In this document: in pieces, positions 17,062 through 22,585 of the stretch | Position numbering within the stretch: position 1 is the first letter of the stretch | How the letters are laid out: each line of letters begins with the position of its first letter | Source of the DNA: a virus | Virus record (IMG/VR): IMGVR_UViG_3300032315_001292 | Location: 1-42,178 of that record | Reading direction: 5' to 3' (one strand) | Length of the DNA: 42,178 nucleotides | Position numbers and translations under genes: made by a program | The notes under the pieces: model-generated | The model's input: only the letters and a program-made list of their open reading frames with translations | The model's database searches: none | Told to the model about the DNA's origin: nothing

Positions 17062-17265
17062 ATGATTACAGGATTAATAATTGGATTTTTGATTGGATTT
17101 CTAACCACTTTTGTAATTGGTTATTTGGTTTTTTTAAAATTTGTAAAAAGACCTATGAACAAATTAATTAATGAATCATTCTCAAATTTTTTAAATTTTG
17201 GAATCAAAAATGGTATAGATGTTGTGGACATTCAGAAAAAAATATACAAAAAAAACAAATTTTAA
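17062..17265 (+). CDS. Small single-span membrane protein
   Basis: About 67 residues from ATG 17062; a longer frame overlaps the promoter, so the shorter start is chosen. One strong hydrophobic helix (MITGLIIGFLIGFLTTFVIGYLVFLKF) is followed by a basic cytoplasmic tail (KRPMNKLINES...IQKKIYKKNKF). It is similar in shape to small phage membrane proteins that act on host membrane enzymes or on superinfection. No family is recognised. The consensus host-type promoter suggests early expression. Confidence 0.7.
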   Translation: MITGLIIGFLIGFLTTFVIGYLVFLKFVKRPMNKLINESFSNFLNFGIKNGIDVVDIQKKIYKKNKF

Positions 17266-17269
17266 AAGT

Positions 17270-17410
17270 CCGGCTTGAGATTGAGTGAGTTCTTTCTGGT
17301 AATCAATCTCAGGTAACAACCAGTCACTGTAGATCCACAGGATCGGTGTGAACAGAAAGGTCGTCAACCGGGAACACGGTACTGAAGAGGTAACCAGTCT
17401 CTTCTTTTTT
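17270..17410 (+). ncRNA. Candidate structured small RNA ending in a terminator
   Basis: The 140 bases after the small membrane gene have no coding frame and fold into hairpins. TGAGATTG (17276-17283) pairs with CAATCTCA (17304-17311). CTGT/ACAG pair at 17327-17340. ACCG/CGGT pair at 17367-17380. The final hairpin GAAGAG (17384-17389) with CTCTTC (17399-17404) is followed by TTTTTT, an intrinsic terminator. It would be made either as a 3' part of the 17.06 kb transcript or as a separate RNA. GC content is visibly higher than in the flanking genes. Confidence 0.55.
17384..17410 (+). terminator. Intrinsic terminator
   Basis: A 6 bp stem GAAGAG/CTCTTC (17384-17389 and 17399-17404) is followed directly by six T residues. 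It ends the plus-strand transcript from the promoter at 17.02 kb and abuts the stop codon of the convergent gene. Confidence 0.6.
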
Positions 17411-18279
17411 CAATATTCTATGCCAAACATTTCGAAATCTTCTTTAATTGTTTTCAACATATCTTTTGGATATACCATTGTGAGCAATTGTTTCCATTTA
17501 TATGCGATTTTGTCATCTATAGAATCCCACCAATCATAATCTTCAATATTTTCAGCATCCCTACTTAAATCAAAATGGATTGCCAATTTCTCAAAAGGAG
17601 ATTTGAGGACTTTAGATATTATGTAATATAGTGGGCCTTTTTGAGTAATATTTCTAAAATGGGTATCTGAAGTTTCAGTTGTACACCATCTTGTATTTGC
17701 TCCGTATTTACACGAGGCCGCATGATTTAACGGAACTACAACCAAATATTCGCCATCATCATATATTTTTTTAGCTTTTGGAGTATCACTCTCTTTTTGT
17801 TTTAAGATTTTTGAATACTCGTCTTTTACATCCGCAAAATATGGAAATTGATTGATATCCTGATAAGTAAACTTGTGGCTCATTCTATCGAAAAGAGAAA
17901 CCACTTTAACAAAATCATTTAGATACTCAATTTTTTCGACCCTAAGCGCCATAGTTCCCAAAATTTCTAACATCGTTCTGAGACTCCATTCTCTGTAATT
18001 TTCACTCGTGTCTAATGGATTTGATTTATTATACTCTACCACACGATCCCATCGAAATGGAGACATACCTGGGGAATACCAATTCTTTAACAAAAAATCT
18101 AAATATTTTTGTTTAGTACGTATCATAAATTCATTATTCAACGATAAGGTATACATGTTGGTATTACCTTCAGCAATGAACATACTTACTTCTATTTCCG
18201 CATCAATGTACTCCTTGTATTTAGATCTAATTTCTCTAATTCGACTTTCTGAAATTAAAAAACTCTTTTTGTGCATCTG
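17410..18279 (-). CDS. Conserved phage protein with GANTRWCTT motif
   Basis: About 289 residues from ATG 18279; the longer frame crosses the TATATTTATA box. The N-terminus (KKSFLISESRIREIRSKYKEY) is helical and resembles the tag group. The most conserved part is EYLVVVPLNHAASCKYGANTRWCTTE, then HFRNI, then GPLYYIISKV and KLAIHFD. I recall this 'ASC..G..T.WCT' block from proteins of large myoviruses; its function is unknown. The protein at 15.4 kb has an analogous GHCGRS block, so the window carries at least two members. The upstream 16 bases form a perfect palindrome (CTGTATA-AA-TATACAG) that may be promoter or operator. Confidence 0.68.
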   Translation of the reverse strand, partial: QMHKKSFLISESRIREIRSKYKEYIDAEIEVSMFIAEGNTNMYTLSLNNEFMIRTKQKYLDFLLKNWYSPGMSPFRWDRVVEYNKSNPLDTSENYREWSLRTMLEILGTMALRVEKIEYLNDFVKVVSLFDRMSHKFTYQDINQFPYFADVKDEYSKILKQKESDTPKAKKIYDDGEYLVVVPLNHAASCKYGANTRWCTTETSDTHFRNITQKGPLYYIISKVLKSPFEKLAIHFDLSRDAENIEDYDWWDSIDDKIAYKWKQLLTMVYPKDMLKTIKEDFEMFGIEY

Positions 18280-18292
18280 TATAAATATACAG
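18277..18292 (-). promoter_or_regulatory. Palindromic TATATTTATA box
   Basis: CTGTATA-AA-TATACAG is a perfect palindrome just upstream of the minus-strand ATG. Its arms recur as GTCCTGTA/TACAGGAC around TATATTTATA at 35791-35815, upstream of another minus-strand gene. The shared centre is the TATTTATA box of this window, here with symmetric CTGTA arms suggesting a dimeric protein site. Confidence 0.45.
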
Positions 18293-18300
18293 AAAAAAAA

Positions 18301-18331
18301 TTTGATTAAACTCAAGTTTGTTGTATCTTTG
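18301..18331 (+). promoter_or_regulatory. Promoter of the first RNA-array unit
   Basis: TTTG at 18301-18304, 19 bases, then TATCTTTG at 18324-18331. This matches the Bacteroidota promoter and lies 48 bases before the first tRNA. A boxA-like site follows in the leader. Confidence 0.7.
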
Positions 18332-18355
18332 TAAATGTTCGGGTCAAATTGGACT

Positions 18356-18369
18356 TGTTCTTTGAAATC
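18356..18369 (+). promoter_or_regulatory. boxA-like antitermination site
   Basis: TGTTCTTTGAAATC lies between the promoter and tRNA-Leu. It matches the boxA element of bacterial rRNA leaders (consensus TGCTCTTTAACA) and closely resembles the sequence before Bacteroidota rRNA genes. A second copy (TGTTCTTTGACATC) lies at 19147. It would recruit NusB/S10 so that untranslated RNA is transcribed without Rho termination. Confidence 0.6.
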
Positions 18370-18378
18370 ATGAAAATT

Positions 18379-18463
18379 GCCAGAGTGTTGGAATAGGCAG
18401 ACAAGATTGACTTAAAATTAATTGGGCTAAGCGCTCGTGTGGGTTCGAGTCCCATCTCTGGTA
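18379..18463 (+). tRNA. tRNA-Leu(UAA)
   Basis: Acceptor GCCAGAG/CTCTGGT, a Leu-type D arm, anticodon loop CTTAAAA (UAA) on an ATTGA/TTAAT stem, a long variable arm and T arm GTGGGTTCGAGTCCCAT. All parts are intact, in contrast to the Leu-like element that follows. Confidence 0.93.
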
Positions 18464-18510
18464 CAATATTGGATCCTTCATTGGTTAAACCCAACGGGGT
18501 CCAATATTTT

Positions 18511-18626
18511 AGTCAGGTGGCGGAATGGTAGACGCTAATTTTCAAAATGTGAGGTATAGATACTGGTTAAGTACACGCCGGGAACAGATACAAAATACCA
18601 TACAGGTTCGAATCCTGTCCTGACTA
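18511..18626 (+). ncRNA. tRNA-like RNA, AGTCAGG family, 66-nt insert in place of anticodon arm
   Basis: Acceptor AGTCAGG/CCTGACT, D arm GGCGGAATGGTAGACGC and T arm ACAGGTTCGAATCCTGT are perfect. Bases 18536-18601 replace the anticodon arm. They hold ATTT-TCA-AAAT and GGTA/TACC pairings but no 5 bp stem with a 7-base anticodon loop. This is one of eight such elements. Confidence 0.75.
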
Positions 18627-18687
18627 CTTTTTGGGGGATTGATTTTTTTTGAAGTATGGCTATATTTATAATAAATCCACCGAAAAA

Positions 18688-19029
18688 CCCATCGGTCTTT
18701 AGCCGATGGGATGTAAGGAGTGAATTGACTAAAATAAACCAAATGAAAAACATCCAAATTAAAGGATATAAACAAACATCGTCAGGAACTGACGATTACA
18801 GACGTGGAGATGAAATAAGACCAACTATTGTTGGCACAATCAATGAAGCGTCCAAAATTCTGAACTTAGTTTCAGAAACCCAACCATCTTTAGTGGTTGG
18901 GTAGTTCAAACAAACAAAAGTACGTTATGCTTTCACAAAAACTCTATATCAGTTTTAATCCGTCATGGTTCGATAGAACAGCCATAGGATATGACTTTTA
19001 CGGGTTTGTTTGATATGTACTCCTTACAT
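18688..19029 (+). ncRNA. IS605-derived structured RNA (omega-RNA-like remnant)
   Basis: Two hairpins with the same loop TCTTTAG bracket the element. The first is CCCATCGG/CCGATGGG at 18688-18710. The second, CCCAACCA/TGGTTGGG at 18879-18901, is identical to the right end of the TnpB genes at 37.87 and 41.76 kb. Between them the last 50 codons of TnpB remain. Downstream, two nested inverted repeats (ATGTAAGGAGT with ACTCCTTACAT, 18711-18721/19019-19029; TCAAACAAAC with GTTTGTTTGA, 18906-18915/19004-19013) close a further stem-loop. The 3' part of tnpB plus the right end is where omega RNAs are encoded, so this may be a guide-RNA gene without its nuclease. It is co-transcribed with tRNA-Leu. 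Confidence 0.55.
18755..18904 (+). pseudogene. tnpB: C-terminal remnant of tnpB
   Basis: About 49 codons read KGYKQTSSGTDDYRRGDE, then IRPT.VGTI.EASKILNLVSE, ending QPSLVVG and TAG. They match the C-terminus of the TnpB at the right edge nearly residue for residue. The RuvC and zinc-finger parts are gone, so no nuclease is made. The frame has stayed open, which suggests that RNA sequence is conserved or the loss is recent. Confidence 0.8.
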
Positions 19030-19042
19030 ATGAAAAAAAATT

Positions 19043-19070
19043 AAACCCGAAGAAATTCGGGTTTTTTTTT
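19043..19070 (+). terminator. Intrinsic terminator of the first RNA-array unit
   Basis: A 9 bp stem AAACCCGAA/TTCGGGTTT (19043-19051, 19056-19064) with a GAAA tetraloop and a run of T. It separates the tRNA-Leu/omega-like unit from the main array. Confidence 0.85.
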
Positions 19071-19103
19071 TCGTAAAAAGGATGAAACTAATAAAATCAT
19101 TCG

Positions 19104-19111
19104 TACCTTTG
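19104..19111 (+). promoter_or_regulatory. Promoter -7 element of the main RNA array
   Basis: TACCTTTG matches TAnnTTTG. No good TTTG is seen 19-21 bases upstream, but the element sits between the terminator and the second boxA, as expected for a second array promoter. Confidence 0.5.
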
Positions 19112-19146
19112 TAATGTTGATGGTTGAGAGATCAACAATCACAACT

Positions 19147-19160
19147 TGTTCTTTGACATC
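19147..19160 (+). promoter_or_regulatory. boxA-like antitermination site, second copy
   Basis: TGTTCTTTGACATC, followed by TTGGAAA, closely matches leaders of Bacteroidota rRNA operons. An inverted repeat (GGTTGAGAGATCAACAATC) precedes it. It should allow readthrough of the 5.5 kb untranslated array that follows. Confidence 0.65.
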
Positions 19161-19204
19161 TTGGAAAAAATTGAAATGTTTTGAGTCGTGAGACTTCAAA
19201 ATTT

Positions 19205-19287
19205 AGTCAGGTGGCGCAAATGGTAGACGGTTGGTGCTGGGCAGTGGCTCCTCCAAAGGCATACAGGTTCGAATCCTGTCCTGACGA
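19205..19287 (+). ncRNA. tRNA-like RNA, AGTCAGG family, 32-nt middle without anticodon stem
   Basis: It has the length of a normal tRNA-Leu (83 nt) and the family acceptor and T arm, but the bases where the anticodon stem should be do not pair at all. The acceptor ends CCTGACG (one mismatch) and the D stem has one mismatch. Confidence 0.65.
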
Positions 19288-19307
19288 CAATTACAAAAAC
19301 TAATAAT

Positions 19308-19407
19308 TTCTCCAACCAATGAAATATAGTGTAGTTATCATTGGACAAATGCTTGAAATAGCATTCAACGTTGATAGGGTGTGTATTAAGTTTTACACCT
19401 AGGAGAA
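19308..19407 (+). ncRNA. Cloverleaf-like structured spacer RNA
   Basis: A terminal helix TTCTCC/GGAGAA (19308-19313, 19402-19407) encloses three hairpins: CCAATG/CATTGG (19316-19344), AATGCT/AGCATT (19348-19365) and GGTGT/ACACC (19378-19399). This is a four-way junction of tRNA size without any tRNA consensus bases. It ends 5 bases before tRNA-Gln. Confidence 0.5.
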
Positions 19408-19412
19408 GGAAC

Positions 19413-19483
19413 TGTCCCCTCGTCTAACGGCAGGACAGCAGACTTTGATTCTGCTTATCGAGGTTCGAATCCTTGGGGGACAA
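19413..19483 (+). tRNA. tRNA-Gln(UUG)
   Basis: Acceptor TGTCCCC/GGGGACA, D arm with CTAACGGCAGG, anticodon loop CTTTGAT on GCAGA/TCTGC, T loop TTCGAAT. Confidence 0.92.
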
Positions 19484-19496
19484 CATAAAAAAATAT

Positions 19497-19592
19497 AGTC
19501 AGGTGGCGGAATGGTAGACGCATCGAAAGATAGGTACGGTATGGAGCCCGATTAAATAATCCTAATTACAGGTTCGAATCCTGTCCTGACTA
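19497..19592 (+). ncRNA. tRNA-like RNA, AGTCAGG family, 46-nt insert
   Basis: Family acceptor, D arm and T arm are perfect. The insert 19522-19567 starts with an ATC-GAAA-GAT tetraloop hairpin and has TAGG/CCTA pairing; no anticodon arm. Confidence 0.75.
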
Positions 19593-19594
19593 CC

Positions 19595-19679
19595 AAAGAA
19601 ACAAGTAAAACGCAAACGCACAGTCCCTTGATGCATCAGGTGAGGCACACACTGTATACTGGATGACCTCTGTTTCTTT
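19595..19679 (+). ncRNA. Structured spacer RNA with 9 bp terminal helix
   Basis: AAAGAAACA (19595-19603) pairs with TGTTTCTTT (19671-19679). Inside are ACAGT/ACTGT (19620-19655) and a TGATGCATCA palindrome. A T run follows. Confidence 0.45.
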
Positions 19680-19686
19680 TTTAATC

Positions 19687-19805
19687 AGTCAGGTGGCGGA
19701 ATGGTAGACGCTAAGAGTTTCTTTAATGAGGTGGTCCTAGAGTAGCTGACACACTTAGATACAACAAGGTAACTACTCGCACAGGTTCGAATCCTGTCCT
19801 GACTA
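19687..19805 (+). ncRNA. tRNA-like RNA, AGTCAGG family, 69-nt insert
   Basis: Family acceptor, D arm and T arm are perfect. The insert 19712-19780 contains GAGTAG/CTACTC closing a 27-nt loop; no anticodon stem-loop. Confidence 0.75.
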
Positions 19806-19810
19806 CAAAT

Positions 19811-19852
19811 CTTAGGAGTAATTAACCTAAGACTGAGAGGTTATAAACTCTC
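19811..19852 (+). ncRNA. Two adjacent hairpins between tRNA-like genes
   Basis: CTTAGG/CCTAAG (19811-19831) and GAGAG/CTCTC (19835-19852). They may act as processing signals. Confidence 0.35.
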
Positions 19853-19855
19853 GAT

Positions 19856-19968
19856 TGGCTATGGTGTAATGGAGCACAGAGAAACTGAGTATGAAAGGGA
19901 TTACGGGAATCTTCCCGCAAACATCAGAAATGGGACTCAGGATTATGGTTCGAATCCATTTTAGTCAA
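19856..19968 (+). ncRNA. tRNA-like RNA of a second acceptor type, long insert
   Basis: Acceptor TGGCTAT pairs with TTAGTCA (six of seven, one G-U). The D arm is GTG/CAC with TAATGGAG and the T arm is TATGGTTCGAATCCATT. In place of the anticodon arm is an insert of about 65 nt with CTGAGT/ACTCAG closing it and a GGGAA/TTCCC hairpin inside. It shows that the insert feature is not limited to one acceptor family. Confidence 0.6.
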
Positions 19969-19989
19969 CAAGCCGTCTTTTTTTCTTGT

Positions 19990-20050
19990 CTACCGTGGAC
20001 GTGGATTGTTGAGACGTAAAAGTAACAATCGATTGATTAGGGAACGGTAG
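19990..20050 (+). ncRNA. Structured spacer RNA (nested hairpin)
   Basis: CTACCGT/ACGGTAG (19990-19996, 20044-20050) encloses GATTGTT/AACAATC (20004-20010, 20024-20030). Flanking T runs are at 19977 and 20080. Confidence 0.45.
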
Positions 20051-20138
20051 GATACAGGTTCACTAGACGAAGGTAGAAGTTTTTTTTTGATAGATGGGTT
20101 TGAGTTCTTTATAACAACAAACCAACTATAATTCAGTA

Positions 20139-20169
20139 GGGACAAATGGGAGCGGCTTACTCCCGTCCC
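20139..20169 (+). ncRNA. Nested GC-rich hairpin
   Basis: GGGAC/GTCCC and GGGAG/CTCCC stack with an AAAT bulge, 6 bases before the next tRNA-like element. The bases 20051-20138 before it hold a T9 run and no clear gene. Confidence 0.45.
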
Positions 20170-20174
20170 GAAAT

Positions 20175-20277
20175 AGTCAGGAGCCCATTGGTTGGGGGCA
20201 CCTCCCCAAGGTTGAGTAACAGGTGATGCTGACTCTTTATGGTAAAGCCGAAACAGGTTCGAATCCTGTCCTGACTG
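20175..20277 (+). ncRNA. tRNA-like RNA, AGTCAGG family, divergent D region
   Basis: Acceptor and T arm match the family exactly, but the D arm is replaced too. A TTGGGG/CCCCAA hairpin (20192-20209) and CTTTA/TAAAG lie in the 71-nt middle. Only the acceptor-T domain of a tRNA is kept. Confidence 0.65.
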
Positions 20278-20279
20278 CA

Positions 20280-20416
20280 AAGACAATGGTTTTCCCCATT
20301 CAACGGATGTCGACAATCTAGAATGGAATCGGAATTCAGCACCCTCAGCCGAGGCCTCGTAAAACTACGATTAAGCTGTTAAGATTGGAGAGAGACGGGT
20401 ACTCCATCATTGTCTT
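20280..20416 (+). ncRNA. Structured spacer RNA with 9 bp terminal helix and internal branches
   Basis: AAGACAATG (20280-20288) pairs with CATTGTCTT (20408-20416). Inside, CAGC/GCTG encloses CCTC-AGCC-GAGG and CGTA-AAAC-TACG hairpins. It ends 4 bases before tRNA-Glu. Confidence 0.5.
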
Positions 20417-20420
20417 ATTT

Positions 20421-20492
20421 GGTCGGTTCATCTAGAGGTTAGGATACAAGATTTTCATTCTTGTCACATGGGTTCGATTCCCATACCGACTA
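20421..20492 (+). tRNA. tRNA-Glu(UUC)
   Basis: Acceptor GGTCGGT/ACCGACT, anticodon loop TTTTCAT on CAAGA/TCTTG, T arm CATGGGTTCGATTCCCA. Confidence 0.93.
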
Positions 20493-20494
20493 CC

Positions 20495-20564
20495 TTGGAG
20501 GTATAGGGGTAAACCCTTGAGGCGAAGTACAAGCCATAGTCACTGAACGTAAACTGACCTCCAA
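20495..20564 (+). ncRNA. Structured spacer RNA with 8 bp terminal helix
   Basis: TTGGAGGT (20495-20502) pairs with ACCTCCAA (20557-20564). GGG/CCC and AGT/ACT hairpins lie inside. Confidence 0.45.
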
Positions 20565-20568
20565 ACTA

Positions 20569-20654
20569 ATTAGAAGTGTCGCAATACGCGTTTCAATCTA
20601 ATTGATAGACGTATCAATGAAGATGTTCGAGGGTGAAAATCCCAAGCTTCTAAT
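20569..20654 (+). ncRNA. Cloverleaf-like structured spacer RNA
   Basis: ATTAGAAG (20569-20576) pairs with CTTCTAAT (20647-20654). Inside, in tRNA order: CGC-AATAC-GCG (20580-20590), TTGATA-GACG-TATCAA (20602-20617) and GGG-TGAAAAT-CCC (20631-20643) with a 7-base loop in the T-arm position. The usual GG and TTCRA consensus bases are absent. Confidence 0.5.
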
Positions 20655-20657
20655 CCT

Positions 20658-20892
20658 CCATTCTTAGTGTTATGTGGTAAAACACGTTGACTCTTACATC
20701 GCCTGGAGTGCTACAAATAAAAATGTGAGCTGTATTGAAATAGCCAGTTATAAGCCAACATAAAGTCGTTGGGTACAGACGGAGTAATTAACCAGAGTAT
20801 AGGCAGGAACTGTGACGATATAGCAAATACCCATTTGAGTATCCACTCCCGAATGTAAGACGAGTAAGTTGGTTCGAACCCAGCAGAATGGA
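20658..20892 (+). ncRNA. Giant tRNA-like RNA (235 nt) with about 170-nt insert
   Basis: Acceptor CCATTCT/AGAATGG is perfect; bases 8-9 are TA; D arm GTGT/ACAC holds TGTGGT; T arm GTTGG-TTCGAAC-CCAGC is good. Where the anticodon arm should be, CTTACAT (20693-20699) pairs with ATGTAAG (20853-20859). GGAGTG/CACTCC continue the helix inward around about 130 nt. It is far longer than any tRNA and lacks the tag-reading frame expected of tmRNA. Confidence 0.6.
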
Positions 20893-21105
20893 CAATGAGT
20901 AAGAGATACTCAGAGTCTTTGGTCTAAGACTTAAACAATAGACCCGCTTAAACTGGACAGCGGAACGCCAGTTCTTAGGGTCAAAGGACCAATCACAGCT
21001 CCTCCTTCGTAGTGTGACTTTTTTAATAGGGGATGCCCTGTAGGTTTCATCAATAGGAAAAAACCGGAATGACTACTCACTTGGAATCTCAGAGTGGGGA
21101 AACAC
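20893..21105 (+). other. Hairpin-rich spacer with possible weak terminator
   Basis: Contains AGTCTT/AAGACT (20914-20931), GACCC/GGGTC (20941-20982) enclosing AACTGG/CCAGTT, and TCACA/TGTGA (20993-21017) followed by a T6 run that could be a weak terminator. The last 20 bases repeat as the leader of the 24.3 kb element (GAATCTCAGAGT, then GGGAAA). No coding frame is convincing. Confidence 0.4.
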
Positions 21106-21190
21106 AGTCAGGTGGCGGAATGGATAGACGCGGCCCTATCAGGGGTAGAGGCGAAAGAAACTCATACAGGTTCGAATCCTGTCCTGACTA
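21106..21190 (+). ncRNA. tRNA-like RNA, AGTCAGG family, 34-nt middle
   Basis: Family acceptor, D and T arms are present. The middle has CAG behind U33, as a tRNA-Leu(CAG) would. However, CCCT-ATC-AGGG folds the anticodon into a stem and the canonical anticodon stem does not form, so it may be a decayed tRNA-Leu close to the ancestor of the family. Confidence 0.65.
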
Positions 21191-21436
21191 CACAGTGTTG
21201 GCTACAATCACCGAGTAGGGTAGTACACTTAAATAAAACAAGAACGGGGAAAACACCGAATCTGCAGATAACGGCGAAGTACCAACGAACGGTGTAATGG
21301 AATCAATTCAATACCTCTACGTGGTGGTTCTAGAAACATTCTTTGGAATGGCTAAATTGAAAAAGTTACATGGGTCGCTGGCAGAGTTGGTCTATTACAT
21401 CTGTATTGTTTTATACATTTCTTTATATTTATATCT
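21191..21436 (+). other. Spacer with tRNA-Ser-like 5' half interrupted by a homing endonuclease
   Basis: CACCG and CGGTG at about 21210 and 21288 could close another structured RNA. At 21372-21408 GGGTCGC, TG, GCAGAGTTGGTCTATTACA and CTGTATTG read like the 5' half of a Ser-type tRNA, but no matching 3' half follows before the endonuclease gene. A T arm with acceptor end lies on the other side at 22216-22240. Confidence 0.4.
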
Positions 21437-22156
21437 ATGGAAATATGTTCGTATGGTTGTGGTAAAGAAGCTAGATTCTTTTTTAAGACTGGAAATAAAT
21501 GTTGTGAAAAATCGCCTAATTCTTGTGAAAGCAAAAGGAATAAAGATTCTGAAAAGAAAAAAGGAAAATTTAAAGGAACACCATATTGGCAATTACCTGA
21601 AGACAAAAGAAAATTACCCTTTATACCTTGGAATAAAGGTAAAGTTGGGGTTTATACCGAAGAATACAGAAAAAAAATTAGTAATTCTTTAAAAGGAAGA
21701 ACTGATATTGGTAGAGCATCTACAGATGAAAAAGAAACCGAAAGAAAGAAAAAAATATCAGAAACAATGAAAAAAAATCCATTATGTGGAGGTTTAAGAA
21801 AATGTGGTGGTAGAGGAAAAAAAGGTAGATATAAAGGATATTGGTGTGATAGTAGTTGGGAATTGGCTTGGGTTATTTATAATTTAGAACACAATATCAA
21901 ATTTGAAAGAAACAATATTGGTTTTGAATATGAATATAAAGGACAAAAAAGAAAATATTATCCTGATTTTTTAATAACAGAAAACTATTATGAAATAAAA
22001 GGTAGGAGAAGTTTCGAAAAACTTGATGCTGTAAATAAAGAAAAAATTAGACAATTTAAGTTTAATCTAAAAGTCTTATATGAGAAGGATATGAAACCAT
22101 ATCTAACTTATGTTATAGAAAAATACGGAAAAGATTATACTAAATTGTATGAATAA
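21437..22156 (+). CDS. Homing endonuclease with NUMOD3-like repeats and PD-(D/E)XK-like domain
   Basis: A 239-residue basic protein inside the RNA array. The N-terminus is a zinc-binding segment (CSYGCGKEARFFFK...CCEKSPNSC). Residues about 72-115 hold two NUMOD3-type repeats (YTEEYRKKISNSLKGR, KKKISETMKKNP). The C-terminal domain has GYWCDSSWELAWVIY, then YEYKGQKRKYYPDFLITENY, then YEIKGRR; the E...PDF...EIK pattern is the PD-(D/E)XK nuclease core used by some phage homing endonucleases. It is flanked by tRNA-like half-genes, as if it had landed in a tRNA gene. A self-splicing intron around it was looked for but not established. Confidence 0.85.
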   Translation: MEICSYGCGKEARFFFKTGNKCCEKSPNSCESKRNKDSEKKKGKFKGTPYWQLPEDKRKLPFIPWNKGKVGVYTEEYRKKISNSLKGRTDIGRASTDEKETERKKKISETMKKNPLCGGLRKCGGRGKKGRYKGYWCDSSWELAWVIYNLEHNIKFERNNIGFEYEYKGQKRKYYPDFLITENYYEIKGRRSFEKLDAVNKEKIRQFKFNLKVLYEKDMKPYLTYVIEKYGKDYTKLYE

Positions 22157-22184
22157 AGAGAATATCCGAATGAACAAGGGTTCC

Positions 22185-22241
22185 AACTTAAAATCAGTTG
22201 GGTAGTAAAAGCTCCGTGAGTTCGAATCTCATTCCTTCCTC
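22185..22241 (+). pseudogene. 3' fragment of a tRNA (Leu/Ser type)
   Basis: CCAAC-TTAAAATCA-GTTGG resembles an anticodon arm with UAA, followed by a variable arm and T arm GTGAGTTCGAATCTCAT and TCCTTCC. No matching acceptor 5' strand (GGAAGGA) precedes it, so it is a fragment, possibly the 3' exon of the gene split by the endonuclease. Confidence 0.45.
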
Positions 22242-22248
22242 ACATTAT

Positions 22249-22321
22249 GCTCTCGTGGCGCAACGGTTAGCGCAAGATGCTTATACCATCGAGGTTACAG
22301 GTTCAAATCCTGTCGGGAGTA
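22249..22321 (+). tRNA. tRNA-Ile(UAU)
   Basis: Acceptor GCTCTCG/CGGGAGT, D arm GCGCAACGGTTAGCGC, anticodon loop CTTATAC (UAU), T arm ACAGGTTCAAATCCTGT. The anticodon stem has one mismatch at its base. Confidence 0.88.
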
Positions 22322-22326
22322 CAAAA

Positions 22327-22400
22327 GACCTCATAGCTTAATTGGTAAAGCACCTGGCTTTTAACCAGGGGAGTCCAGAGTTCGAGTCTCGGTGGGGTCA
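22327..22400 (+). tRNA. tRNA-Lys(UUU)
   Basis: Acceptor GACCTCA/TGGGGTC, anticodon loop CTTTTAA on CCTGG/CCAGG, T loop TTCGAGT. Confidence 0.93.
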
Positions 22401-22402
22401 CT

Positions 22403-22491
22403 ACAAAGGAAACTAAACCTACTACATAGGGTGAAGATATCTAAGGTCGTGATGTAGATGTCGACTTAAAGTTATTTGTTGTTTCTTTTGT
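22403..22491 (+). ncRNA. Structured spacer RNA with 11 bp terminal helix
   Basis: ACAAAGGAAAC (22403-22413) pairs with GTTTCTTTTGT (22481-22491, one G-U). CTACAT/ATGTAG (22422-22457) lies inside. Confidence 0.45.
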
Positions 22492-22496
22492 TTTAT

Positions 22497-22578
22497 GCCG
22501 ATGTGGTGAAATAGGTAGCCACGCTAGTTTTAGGCACTAGTGTCTAACGACGTGAAGGTTCGAGTCCTTTCATCGGTA
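22497..22578 (+). tRNA. tRNA-Leu(UAG)
   Basis: Acceptor GCCGATG/CATCGGT, anticodon loop TTTAGGC on CTAGT/ACTAG, long variable arm, T loop TTCGAGT. Confidence 0.93.
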
Positions 22579-22585
22579 CAAACAT

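Noticed and set aside
20080-20089. T9 run as a terminator
   Set aside because: No stable hairpin precedes the T run directly; the nearest stem is 30 bases upstream.
20658-20892. tmRNA
   Set aside because: Too short, with a full D arm and no recognisable tag-peptide frame with stop. The pseudoknots typical of tmRNA were not seen.
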